Below are positions 21,301 to 30,728 of a stretch of DNA of 64,000 nt, piece after piece (the first letter of the stretch is position 1; the number at the start of each line of letters is the position of its first letter). The notes under the pieces are model-generated. The model worked only from the letters and a program-made list of their open reading frames with translations, was not told the DNA's origin and ran no database searches. Source of the DNA: Helichrysum umbraculigerum (lineage: Eukaryota > Streptophyta > Magnoliopsida > Asterales > Asteraceae); contig CATIUR010000003.1 in NCBI GenBank assembly GCA_949592205.1, positions 16,693,001 to 16,757,000 on the forward strand, given 5' to 3'. Both the position numbers and the translations under genes were made by a program.

Positions 21301-22155
21301 AGGTATATGGGAAGAGATGAGGAGTGGACAAAGAAAATGGAAGAGAATAGGCATTTGAATGCGTTGATGAAGGAGAAGAAAGAAAAGGCAGATAAGGAAA
21401 TGGCAAAGTTTTTGAAAGAAGAAGAAGAAAGAAAAGAAAAGGCAGCTGTTGAAGCAGCAGAGAAAGCCTTAGAGGATAAGCAGAATGAAGTTAGAAGAAA
21501 TTCATGGAAAAATCAGATTTCTAAAGATAATGTTATTCCTGATATTCCAAGATTTGATCCAGAGCTGAAAAAGAGAATCAAGATTCTGACTGATAGCAAG
21601 GAGATTTCTGAAGGACCAAGAAAGGCTAGAATTATAAATTGGGAAGGAGTAGCAATTGATTATGGTTTCAGAAAAATGATCCTTGAGATCAAGATTGAAA
21701 GGGAAAGAGGATTTGATGATCATGTTGGAAGTATGGTTGATTTGCTCAGAATTTGTACAAGAGATGATCTTTTGGAATTGTATCAAGTGAGCAGAATCAG
21801 GAATAGAAAGAATTCTGAAGCAGTGATTGAAAGACAAATGATGGAGTTATTGCAGAGCCTGTTTGAACCAGCCAGCTTGTATCACTTATTCTTTCATTGT
21901 TATCAAAGGGTTATAACCTGGAGATATTTTGCCAGAGCTGGAGTACACATGATAGTATTCAACAATGGGCAGGTGATCTACATGTTTGATGATCGACATT
22001 ATGTGCTGGGAACAGGGTTGCTGAATAGATTGATTGATTTGAAGTTATCTACAACCATCATTACTGAAGGAGTTTACAGAGCTTTATACATGGTGTTTAA
22101 TCAACTGCATAAGCGGCAAACAATGAAGGAGAAAGAAGAAGAAAAGAAGGATTGA
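18364..22155 (+). CDS. Copia-1 extra 3' ORF (aORF), 1263 residues, unknown function
   Basis: A large intact ORF downstream of pol in the same orientation, where other Sireviruses carry an env-like gene. Residues about 15-235 form a folded-looking domain (ALTVAPRL, EFWQNA, LLQFDDE, MGYEGS, FCPQWKFYIHT, MYPRFVQLLLN). Then come a Lys-rich patch, a coiled coil (about 425-485), a long Asp/Glu-rich region (500-680), a Thr/Pro/Val segment, and a Lys/Glu helical region (820-1070). A C-terminal domain (1090-1250; INWEGVAIDYG, FEPASLYHLFF, FARAGVHMIVF, VFNQLHKR) is followed by a basic/acidic tail. Copia-2 carries a diverged homologue in which both end domains are conserved. There is no signal peptide or transmembrane segment, so it is not a typical envelope protein. 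Nuclear or particle-associated roles are possible but unproven. Confidence 0.88.
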   Translation: MASSSSSDSGTSTLSVHSEHNMRAFLNKELADEYFHPIIDFLSNCPVTYALTVAPRLIRSHIQEFWQNAKEGNVNGITHIHSTVKGPKVMVTEIVLRELLQFDDEGGILELSREDLFKGIMDMGYEGSGKTRSEYTFLKSWFCPQWKFYIHTFLVCLSQKRTSFNEFSSTIAYPIICLAQGIKFNMSRFILDNMVRNVKGDTFVMYPRFVQLLLNNQLSNLPAEDSVIVSSTLSLRTIQAMNKYQNAFSKKETALFSTMLVTPSATGGVLPTPSGPNDDRPTTQVGSEHTSRGGIKRKQGNKQPTQSKAKKSKKASQAMEIPVSPQSQSTVPTQQVNILDENVHSGRAATTVSSPLAGQDSGNINQTQPEATMFDEPMGDDSNVGPSTNNQGTSAVADVGKDSTKRSHSNVDEPSDTDELTISYLVHDVNKLWSKYERERAYRKEAQQKIQAQDEFIAKQKELIDHQKEELLDMKNRLLVLEDAVNNILLPANRLKESSGKGEKKADDDIMPEDDGSTKAGDDDDDDDSYGPHDDMGGAMINDDEMNDDSAATEVLELNNDTATEVFEFDDNTVEMNICGSDKAQSEDTVELVFDDKDDDYVQSRDKAEEELNVSDYMIHESLDDEVVDGAGAEQIDETVYQVFPLNKGLPEKAALRLYVWDVMGANLDDKKRVSFSDRSVYEVVDDVEKEGEVEVKGEQSIAEEKKLQTFTRKKSIPRRKPTKRLSPVKTSTSVVTISTPVNTNTTTVTSTPVSTPIPTTVNTPITTAVMSTPATTTTTTRPREVPVTIREPTSPLKPKSKLPVIDAKDKGKGKLKEKSKVKEVKEPHIESHDMLRMQVEERERLIRRAAEAKAEEEGDDMRMILDDLSVVTITQKAAEVVKEKTAQGLKLPAQRVHDYLKKKKDNEEEELSSGFLLMKKLNEERARKKKQDELAKKRSKPLSYAERRRQMINALSENYAPAKIVRGWNMQKLQQAYDRYMGRDEEWTKKMEENRHLNALMKEKKEKADKEMAKFLKEEEERKEKAAVEAAEKALEDKQNEVRRNSWKNQISKDNVIPDIPRFDPELKKRIKILTDSKEISEGPRKARIINWEGVAIDYGFRKMILEIKIERERGFDDHVGSMVDLLRICTRDDLLELYQVSRIRNRKNSEAVIERQMMELLQSLFEPASLYHLFFHCYQRVITWRYFARAGVHMIVFNNGQVIYMFDDRHYVLGTGLLNRLIDLKLSTTIITEGVYRALYMVFNQLHKRQTMKEKEEEKKD

Positions 22156-22185
22156 AACTTGAATCATTACTCTGAATGATCAAGT

Positions 22186-22197
22186 TTAGGGGGAGAT
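22186..22197 (+). other. Copia-1 polypurine tract
   Basis: TTAGGGGGAGAT directly before the 3' LTR, the plus-strand primer. Copia-2 has the same TTTAGGGGGAGAT. Confidence 0.9.
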
Positions 22198-22752
22198 TGT
22201 TGAGACCTGAGATACTGTTAGATTTGCTCAGAATACAAGTATCATGCCGCTGTTGGTATAAGACTTCAACCACTGTTAGAAGTCAACCACTGTTAGAAGA
22301 AGACAACCGCTGTTAGTACATTTGTCTAACAGGGCCACTGTTAGTATATAGTTTGTATTTTGTAAGTACTCAACCACTGTTGATAATATACGAGTACTAC
22401 CTCTGTTAGTTATATACTCAACCACTGTTGGTTAGTCGGTTAGAGATAATTATGGAATAGATAGGATTTCCATAATAGTTTGATTTTGTAAAGGACTCTA
22501 TGTGTTATAAATAGAGATTCTGTAAAACCCTAGAGGTAGTGAGTGAAGACGAATTCATTCTAGTTATTAGCTTCAAGGTTGTAAACCCTAACACAAGTTG
22601 TGTGTTCGTATTATTGTTAATAATATTGAAGCTTTTGGTTAGATATTCTGTTATATACAAGTTTGTTCTTCAAGTTATTAATAAACTATTCCGCAAGCTT
22701 ATTAATAATCAATCAAAGTAATACATATTAAGATCTCTAGCTGGGATCATCA
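22198..22752 (+). repeat. Copia-1 3' LTR
   Basis: 555 bp, apparently identical to 10873-11427, followed by TSD CATAA (22753-22757). Confidence 0.95.
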
Positions 22753-22763
22753 CATAATTAGGT

Positions 22764-22848
22764 TGAAGCCGGCGGCTTTCCTTGCTAGCCGGCGGCTTGG
22801 GCTATTTTACATGAAACCGGCGGCTTCAAAGAGAAGCCGGCGGCTTGA
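22764..22848. repeat. AAGCCGGCGGCTT palindrome array of LTR A, right part
   Basis: Four copies of GCCGGCGGCTT (one as ACCGGCGGCTT) within 85 bp, continuing the array at 10831-10865 that Copia-1 split. Confidence 0.9.
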
Positions 22849-24458
22849 GGGGTCTGTCCAGCATTTCATTCTTATTTGATTAATTTACATGTTAAATGAT
22901 TGATACATATAGTAATCTTGATAGATAAGTATTAGTACATAATAATAATTATATTACGAGTACTAATATAGGAATTGGAACTTGTAATTGAGAAAGCAAT
23001 TGTGTCTAAGTTTCTAGTATTATGGATTGCTATATGTTGTGTAAATATTCAGATATAAGTTAAGAGATTATAGAGTATATATTAACTTATATTTGATTGT
23101 TATTTATCATGATTAATATGATAAGATATGTTATGTGATTATAACAGAGGTTTATTGTTATTAATGAGTTACTAACTCATTATTGATCGAATTATATTAT
23201 ATATAGTTGAGACAAGTTGTTAACTTGCGTGTTCTGTTGTGATTTCAGATAAACAGAAGAACTCAGTGACATTAGACTACTGAGTAGACTGCTGAGGTAT
23301 TCGGTAAGTGGATCTATAACCTCAGTGTGATTTAGTTGTAACAGGTTTGGTTACAACGAGTAACGTATTATTACTGTTTTTGATTTCCATTATGATTATG
23401 GTCAGTAGTAATAATACTGTTGATAGACTGTTTAGTCTGATATGTTGATCTGGTTGAATATGTGATCACATGCTATATTTGGCCTTCGGGTATTAGACTT
23501 GAGGTCAACGCGATAGTTGGGTTTGGTTACTATTGAAATACGACAGGAATTTCCTTGTACTTGTCGTTAATAGGAAATTAGGTCGTATGTGATTAGTACC
23601 AAACTATCGGTCTATTCTGTATTGGCCTTACAGATTGACGTTAAGTGTTTATGGAGAATCCCCGGGTATTATGATACTCCTGAGCCACCGATCCTCATTT
23701 CATGTATTTGTATTGAGATGTTATCTCTTTGAAATAGAACTGTAGGTCCCTGGCAGAAGGCTTCCCCAAGGACTCTAGATACTCTGTAACATTGAATGAT
23801 TACGAGACTTGAATGTGAACAGAGTTGTTATGCTAAGTTAGACTGTTGTTATCTGTTCACTCACTTAGCTTTATGCTAACCCCACCACAGTCCTTCTTGC
23901 AGGTTATTGTGTAAATACAATGGGTGGGCAAGAAGATTGTTGATTGGATGGAATGTTTGACCAGACTTACTCTGATATTGCTTTGATAGCTTTAAGTTGG
24001 ATATGGAATTAAATAACACCTATTTTAGATATACTATAAATTTTGAAATATTATGAGTTTTACTTTATGCTATTTAAAGAATGTGATTCGATATACGCTT
24101 CCGAAGTAAAATACATTTAAATACTGTATGGAAATGAAGGGTGTTATAATTTCACTTATGTATGTAATTTTATTTAAGTATATTTTTTATGTACAACCTA
24201 ATTGAACCATTTTACTTTCATTAGGTGAAACACGTTTATGAAAAATACATTGTATAAAAGTAAACATTTTGTAAAAAAGTGAATTGCGATTATATGTCCC
24301 CTTTGCAGTATATTAATAATAAGATTATCGTTCATTTATTGCGAAAGCTTTTTCTTAAAAAAATTAATCTATTGCGAAAGTGATACATACCAAAAAAAAT
24401 TAATGAACAATTTAAATGTATGGTTTTTAAGTCTTGACTTCATTGACAAAGTCACTTA

Positions 24459-25242
24459 GAGCACAGGGTATGGTAACCGGTGTTCTGGACAGTGTTCTGG
24501 AGAATGTTGAAAGTGAGAATTCTGTGGTGTGGTAAAACTGAATTCACAGTGTTCTGGACAGTGTTCTGGAGGATTTTATTATTTGTTTTATTTGATTTTT
24601 TAATGAAGATAATTGTATAAATTAATATATAAAAAACAAATAAATTAAATAAACAACATTTTATTCATTAAAACAAAATAAAAAAAATTAAATAGTAAAA
24701 TGCATAATTTAACACACAGTACATATATGAATCGCTTCCCAAGTTGCCTAAAATAATTGATCATGGCTTCTTGTAACTCATTTATTAATTTGTGAAGTAA
24801 TATAATGTTTTGTTTTTGCCAAAAAAAAAAAAAATTAATTGATCATGTACAACTTGTGTTGCCTTGTGGACAAGTTGGTAGGGGAAAAAACAAAAAACAT
24901 ACAAGCTGTAAAGTATAAACAACAATTATACATTTTCAATTATTTTAAAAACCCACTCCTTTCCTTCCTCATTTCTACTGCTTCTTTCTCTCTCCCTGCA
25001 AATCTCTCCCTGCAAATCGTAAAACAAACACACAAAAAACACACACTCTACAGTACAAAGTATTGCAAAAGCGAGAATAAAAAAAAGGAGAACGTCGAGT
25101 GGAGCGGCGTCCGGAATCGGACGGTGAGGCACAAACGCCGGTGGGAACGCCGGTGGGAACGGCGAGACGGAGTGGGGGAACGCCGTGGGACTGCGTTCTC
25201 GATGGTGAACGGCGATGCCACGTACTCGCATACCGTGTGCTC
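24459..25242. mobile_element. PIF/Harbinger-like non-autonomous element, 784 bp
   Basis: The left end GAGCACAGGGTATGG and right end (reverse complement GAGCACACGGTATGC) form imperfect terminal inverted repeats. TTA occurs at 24456-24458 and again at 25243-25245, the 3-bp duplication typical of PIF/Harbinger. Internal repeats: GTGTTCTGGACA near the left end, and AACGCCGGTGGG twice near 25136-25160. No transposase is recognised; the reading frames at 24839-25249 and 25099-25623 cross element ends and are not genes. Confidence 0.7.
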
Positions 25243-25306
25243 TTACTGACTCACACATGTACATGTTGTGTCAAATCACATGCATCATTCGAAAACAAAT
25301 CCGTAA

Positions 25307-25620
25307 GATCATTTACAGTCGTAATACTGGAACGCTTTTTTTTCATGCTTCACGTAAGTATAGCACCACAACACCATTTTACCACTATCGTAACACTACA
25401 ACTCCCCATATTTGCCCCCTATGTCCCACAACACAATTTATTTAGAATTAATACAAGGGATAAAAAAATAAAGAAATTGAAAATGGTTGTGGGTCCCGCA
25501 CGAACGCCCAATTTTTACCCGTTTTGGGCTACACAACGCCCCTTCAGAACGCCCCATTGCGGGCGTTGTAGGGCTTTCTCACTTAGAAAATCGCTCCATA
25601 ACACTACGTTACGAATGGTC
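25307..25620. mobile_element. Tourist-like MITE, 314 bp
   Basis: Imperfect terminal repeats (left GATCATTTAC, right end reverse complement GACCATTCGT) lie between TAA at 25304-25306 and TAA at 25621-25623. The interior is rich in ACGCCC/GGGCGTT words. Size and 3-bp TSD suit Tourist/Harbinger MITEs. Confidence 0.65.
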
Positions 25621-25633
25621 TAATTAATACACG

Positions 25634-25800
25634 AACTCCCTCCGTCCCAAAACAAAAGCACACGGAGTGAAAAGTGTTCCGGCAGCGTTTTCCGTCGATA
25701 ACGCCATCGGACGGCGTTTTGCCACACCGGAACGGCGTTCCCGTTGGCATTCTCGACCGGCGTTTGATTTGAGACGCTGCTTTCGTGAATTGTTTATAAC
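25634..25800. mobile_element. Stowaway-type terminal repeat plus Harbinger-like debris
   Basis: CTCCCTCCGTCCC (about 25637-25649) is the classic Stowaway MITE end, but no matching right end was found. The following GC-rich part (AACGCC..CGGACGGCGTT) resembles, in inverse orientation, the interior of the element at 24459-25242. Confidence 0.4.
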
Positions 25801-25944
25801 CTTTTTATTAATTTTTTGTCTCCCCTTTGCAAACGGCTTATACGGTGTGTTTAATGTGTGAGTGTATGCAGGAAGAAAGGAGATGAAGAAGACGATGTGG
25901 TAGATGGCAAGAACAAATGTATAGTGTAGGTTTAAAGATAAAGT

Positions 25945-26786
25945 TGGGTCCCTCTCTAGGGGTATTTTAGTGGGTTCTATAGGAACTGAACGATCTTATT
26001 TGGTCAAATACCTAGCGGAAAACTCCTATATTCCTTTCATTACGGTATTTCTGAACAAGGTCATGGATAACAAGTCTCAAGGTCTTGATGATATCGATAT
26101 TGATGATATTGACGATATTGATGCTAGTGACGATATTGATGCTAGTGACGATATTGATGCTAGTGACGATATCCTTGATATGGAGCTGGAACTGCTAACT
26201 AGCATGAATGCGCTAACTATGGATATGATGCCTGAAGATGAAGACCGACTTTATATCACCCTTCAATTCGAATTAGCAAAAGCAATGTCTCCTTGCATAA
26301 TATGGATTCCAAACATTCATGATCTGGATGTGAATGAGTCAAATTACTTCTCCCTAGGTCTATTTATGAAACTAGAAAGATTCTTGTTATTGCTTCGACT
26401 CATATTCCCCAAAAAGTGGATCCCGCTCTAATAGCTCCGAATAAATTAAATACGTGCATTAAGATACGAAGGCTTCTTATTCCACAACAACGAAAGCACT
26501 TTTTCACTCTTTCATATACTAGGGGATTTCACTTGGAAAAGAAAATGTTCCATACTAATGGATTCGGGTCCATAACCATGGGTTCCAAGGCACGAGATCT
26601 TGTAGCAGTTACCAATGAGGCCCTATCAATTAGTATTACACAGAAGAAATCAATTATAGATACTAATACAATTGGATCCGCTCTTCATAGACAAATTTGG
26701 GATTTGCGATCCCAGGTAAGATCGGTCCAGGATCATGGGATCCTTTTCTATCAGATAGGAAGGTACGGGATAGCTCATAATGTTCA
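25945..26786 (+). pseudogene. ycf2: Nuclear copy of chloroplast ycf2 (NUPT), degraded
   Basis: Translations match the ATPase-containing middle of plastid Ycf2: GSIGTERSYLVKYLAENSY, then a triple 18-bp repeat (DDIDASDDIDAS), MNALTMDMMPED, ITLQFELAKAMSPCIIWIPN, then in another frame DPALIAPNKLNTCIKIRRLL, TLSYTRGFHLEKKMFHTNGF and SALHRQIWDLRSQVRSVQDH. A deletion of roughly 30 nt near 26360-26380 shifts the frame, and both ends of the gene are missing. In plastids Ycf2 is part of a protein-import motor complex; this fragment cannot encode it. The left edge (about 25930-25950) is approximate. The right edge lies just before LTR F at 26795, which may have cut it. Confidence 0.9.
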
Positions 26787-26794
26787 TATCGATC

Positions 26795-27432
26795 TGTCGC
26801 ACCCCCAAATTTACTGTGCGGAAGCGAATCGGGTCGGGGCGCGACTAATCAATAATCAAAGCACACAGATATATAATGAACGACTCTATATGCGTCTTTT
26901 TAACAAAATACACTAATTCGATAAAAGTTTACATCAGTTGTACCAAATACATTAGCTCGTTTTCTGAGTATGAGAGATTTGCTAGCATAAATACTTATAC
27001 AAAATATATTAATGCAATAAAATCTCCGATGTTTGCATGCTGACTCGAGCTATGCTAAATCTTGAGTACAAGCCTACAGCAGCTGGATACCTGAGAATAC
27101 ATGCTAAAAGGTCAGCTAAAAAGCTGGTGAGCTCACAGGTGTATATGAGTAAATGAGATTTATGAACCACAAGATTTATATAATGATTTGTAATCAAACA
27201 AATAATGAATGTACATGCAGCCATGAGTCCATAGTTTGAGCTTAACTGAGGGGGTCAGGATCCACATTCAAGGACCTGATCGAGGTGCCTCCCTATGAGT
27301 GCCTAATCAACACTCATACTGAACAAATGATAATGCGTCCGTTTGACAGGTTAGTGCTTGCTAACTCGGACGGGGATTGTCAATCCCATATGGTACCATA
27401 CACTAACATTCACGCTAAATCATATTAACAAA
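26795..27432 (-). mobile_element. Gypsy LTR 'F', left part (3' end of a minus-strand LTR)
   Basis: TGTCGCACCCCC at 26795 is the reverse complement of a GGGGGTGCGACA LTR end. The sequence at 27040-27150, read on the minus strand (GCTCACCAGCTTTTTAGCTG, then TTCTCAGGT), is homologous to the 3' part of solo LTR B. It is interrupted at 27432 by element C and resumes at 62900. Its other end is beyond the window, so solo or full-length status is unknown. Confidence 0.75.
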
Positions 27433-29934
27433 TGACGCGCCCCGAAACGTTGGCTCAAGAAGCCCTCCTGCCTTTTAAGGGGAAGGAGGACCGTCCTTGT
27501 CGTCGGAGGACCAGAGACCGGACAGATCAGGGCGGCGGCGGTGGTTAAGTTTTAAATTTATAAAGAGCTGGGGCTCAACTTATAAATACTACCTACTACA
27601 CAGGGTGAGTAAGCGGTAAGTATAACTCGAGGTCGTTCTTAAATCGGAGCGAATTGAAACGAAGCGATGCCAAAGATAGAGTTGGCTTTTAGGATGGGGT
27701 TTGTGCAAGTAGGTAGATTTTGGGGTTTTAGTTTTCTAATTAATTAATTAACTAAATGCAGAAAAATAAAGATAGAGAAGAATCGGTAGCTAGGTAGACA
27801 GATAGAGAATTGCGGCAATTGAAACTTCGATAATCAGTTGTCGGGATGATGCTTATTATAAAGATAATTGGGGACATTTTTAGTTAATAGACAAGTGCAT
27901 TACGGGTGTAAACACTAGGACCCTACTAATTCTAGTTATTTACCAGAATTAGTATGTCACGAGACCTAGGCTATCGTGATTCTGATCAGAACAGGCTGCT
28001 CAACCACCCACACTGTCTTTGTGGACAAGTGACCCTTGAAGGGTGCAGGAATAAGGTAACAGACTGCCATACCGGTAATTCTGACCGTTCTTAACACCTA
28101 AATGTAAATGCCATCTCCTAAATATGCTCAGATTATTATTTTGTTATTCTAAACTATCAGTTTTGTAGAGTCTAGGGGTTTTAAGAATCCTGAACCACTG
28201 ATGGGCTTGACTTTCATCTCTAGACTCATTCCTTACGTTTGATTAGTTCAATTACTTCTGTCATGATCTAGACTCTCCTTTGTAATCAGTTATTCAGCCC
28301 TAGGAACACCAGCGGTGTACAATGCATACTCATTCCACAGCGTACCACCCTAGGCACCGTTCACGATGTACTACACTTAAACAGTTCCACAGATCCTCGT
28401 AACCAGGGATATGTTTGCGGTGTACTACGATATTTCCACAACTTTTATCCCTAGGTACAGGTACGGTGTACTATGTTGAAGTGTTTCCACAGCTTCAGTT
28501 CTAGGGGTAGACAGACGGTGTACTGTAACATTTCCACAGCTATATTGGTTCCTAGGCCATATTCTAGGGTCTCTAGGTAATCCACAGTGTTGGCACAGAC
28601 GGCTTTTTCCGGAGCTTCCACGTTGTACTCCACCAGTGGTGTTTCCAAAGCTATACCCAGTACTTCAGCCGAATTATAGTGATAGACACGGCTTCGTACT
28701 ATAACACAGATAACTACCTACTGTACCTAGAGGTGATCAAGTTCTAAGCCTAAAGTAGCAGTCACGCGAAGGACTGGAAAGGGTGATCCATAACTAAATC
28801 TAGATGCATGATAAGTTTTAGACATAACAAATATAACAATTCCCAATTATATGGTTTTAAAGATTAATTCAACATCATCCCTATGTCTAATTATCTACAT
28901 TTCAATAACCGCAACAGCACACTACTCAATATGCATGGCAATAACAATAGCATACATCATACAATTAGGCATAAATAATTCAGACATAGTATAAGTATGA
29001 AAAAGATAGATATCACCAGTAAATTGAGCAGCGTAACGGCTGAAAAGAAAGGCAGAGTCTTGCACCAAGAATACTCTTATTACACCGTGATTACAATACC
29101 AGCTTTCCTTCTCTCTCTACTGCTAACCAACTAACTATCTATCTCTCTAGAGAGAGAAAACTCTAGAGAGAGGAACTATCTAACTAAACTAACCTAGAGA
29201 GAGAGTAAATGTATAAAAATGTAAAAACGAAGAATAAAGTGTGTGTGAAGTGATGAGAGATGTCTTCCTCTCTTGAAATGATGAAATGAGGCTTCTATAT
29301 ATAGAGATCGCACAACCGTATCCGTAAACCGTATCCTAACCATGAAACGCACAACCGTATTGCAAAGGCGAATAAAAATCAGATTTTTATCACCAAAACG
29401 CATGATACGGCTGAGCTAGGGTGAATACGGCTGAACTGGGCCGTATACGGTTGTGCATAGGGTGAATACGGCTGAGCTGGCCCATATACGGCTGAGCACA
29501 GGCCGTATACGGTCTGTGTCCAGCCGTATAAAGTCTGGCTCAGCCGTATACGGCTGTGTTCAGCCGTATCCTGACCCTTCGGTTCTTCGTTTCTTCGTTC
29601 GGGCGTATCTTCTTCGTCGTTTGTCCGTTTTGAGCGATCTTTATGTCCACGTGTTTGTATTTTCCTAACGAATAAAATGACATAAGTTAGAGGTCCTATC
29701 TCTAAGCGTAGCTTAAGATGTGCTAAAATGAGTGAACGGAGGTACGGTGAAGCAGTTTTGACCTGTTTCTTACGTTTTTCATGCCATTTTTAGTGATTTT
29801 ACAAACATCGACTCCGTTTTGACTTAGTTAACAAAACTTTATAAATAATGTCCTTTTAAGTGTGTTTTTATTAACTTTGTGCCTAAAATGCGGAAGATAA
29901 CATACGTAAAAACATGACTTTTTACGTGTTATCA
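27433..29934 (-). repeat. Element C 3' LTR, 2502 bp
   Basis: It matches 60354-62894 over its whole length with a few dozen differences by eye. The main length difference is two missing 20-bp units in the CCGTATACGG array (29404-29570). Its own TATA (CTATATATAG, about 29294-29303) lies next to the array. Small ORFs at 28451-28648 and 29194-29668 are LTR sequence. Confidence 0.93.
29404..29570. repeat. CCGTATACGG array, 20-21 bp period (C 3' LTR)
   Basis: Units at about 29404, 29424, 29441, 29464, 29483, 29503, 29524, 29544 and 29564 carry full or partial CCGTATACGG, separated by CTGAGCTGG-type spacers. Confidence 0.9.
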
Positions 29935-29970
29935 AATATCCCACACTTAGACTTTTGCTTGTCCTCAAGC
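29935..29970 (-). other. Element C polypurine tract and hairpin
   Basis: Read on the minus strand: GCTTGAGGACAAGC (hairpin, 29970-29957), then AAAAGTC, then TAAGTGTGGGATATT up to the LTR. The same hairpin and TAAGTGTGGGAT occur before the 3' LTR of element D (42585-42619). Confidence 0.8.
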
Positions 29971-30669
29971 AAACTTTAAAATTCTCACTTGCTATAAGGT
30001 TTTGAAAAATCTAGTTTTGGGGATTCTGACAATAAATAACCAGAGATTAATCAATTCATCAAAAACCGAATAAACCTTTTCAGAAAGCAAGCATCATTAA
30101 GATAGTCCCCCCTTAAACCTGAAATGTTAACCTTGGCATACTTTCACAATTCTCAATGGATATTGTACATGACTAGGCGATCTCACAAAGGTGGTCACTC
30201 AATTCACTCAAAGTGTATCGGGTTTCCTATCATTCTAATCAAACGAAATCGCTCATAAAGCCAGTCATGCATTACTTCTCATCATAGGCTTGATCAAGAA
30301 TCGGATCTCCACCACTTCAATGAGAACGGTGCTAATCATCCCAAGACATTTTTTGGGTTTTTGAGTGGGTGATAGAACAAAGGGGTATGGAGGATGGTGA
30401 ATTTTTGGAAGTGAAAAACGGGGTATTTTCTTTAAACTTAGAAGTCCTAAAGTTATGAATCGAATTATCTAGACACTCTTTAAAACGGAAAACGCACACG
30501 AAGGGATTTTATTTATGAAGAAAGGTAGCTTTGATGACTTTCTTCTCGAGAACGCACGCGGAGTTGACTGATTTTCTGAATAGGCATTCTTTCGAGAGTT
30601 TCAAGCACTAAGCTTTATTTTATTTTTGTGGGAATTTTTTTCGGAGATTTTTCTCTTTTTTCTTTTCTT

Positions 30670-30728
<59 letters not shown>

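Larger units (their letters stand above)
10873..22752 (+). mobile_element. Copia-1: full-length Sirevirus-like Ty1/copia retrotransposon with an extra 3' gene
   Basis: 11,880 bp. Two 555-bp LTRs begin TGTTGAGACC and end ATCATCA, and the CATAA target duplication lies at 10868-10872 and 22753-22757. Order: LTR, Met-tRNA primer site (11430), gag (11505-14135), pol (14159-17687, one frameshift), spacer with poly(A), extra ORF (18364-22155), polypurine tract, LTR. Pol wording (ALYGLHQAPRAWY, YVDDIIFGS, CQFLG, KTKHIEIRYHF) is that of the SIRE/Sirevirus lineage. I see no difference between the two LTRs, so the insertion is very recent. Confidence 0.95.
7048..24148 (+). mobile_element. Solo LTR 'A' (Ty3/gypsy, Tekay-like), split by two later insertions
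   Basis: The left end is TGTAACATCC at 7048 and the right end is GGGTGTTATA at 24139-24148 (terminal CA mutated to TA). ATTTC occurs just before (7043-7047) and just after (24149-24153), a perfect 5-bp TSD. Removing solo LTR B (7485-10592) and Copia-1 (10873-22752) with one TSD copy each leaves an LTR of about 2.1 kb. No primer site, gag or pol belongs to it, so it is a solo LTR left by LTR-LTR recombination. Its 3' end resembles that of B (GCTTCCG..., AGGGTGTTA). Strand is inferred by analogy with B and is moderately sure. Confidence 0.85.

Noticed and set aside
25099..25623. 174-residue frame
   Set aside because: It starts inside the Harbinger-like element and ends inside the neighbouring MITE, so it crosses element borders.
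25945..26786. Functional nuclear ycf2-like gene
   Set aside because: Both ends of the gene are missing and a deletion shifts the frame; it is a plastid DNA insertion.
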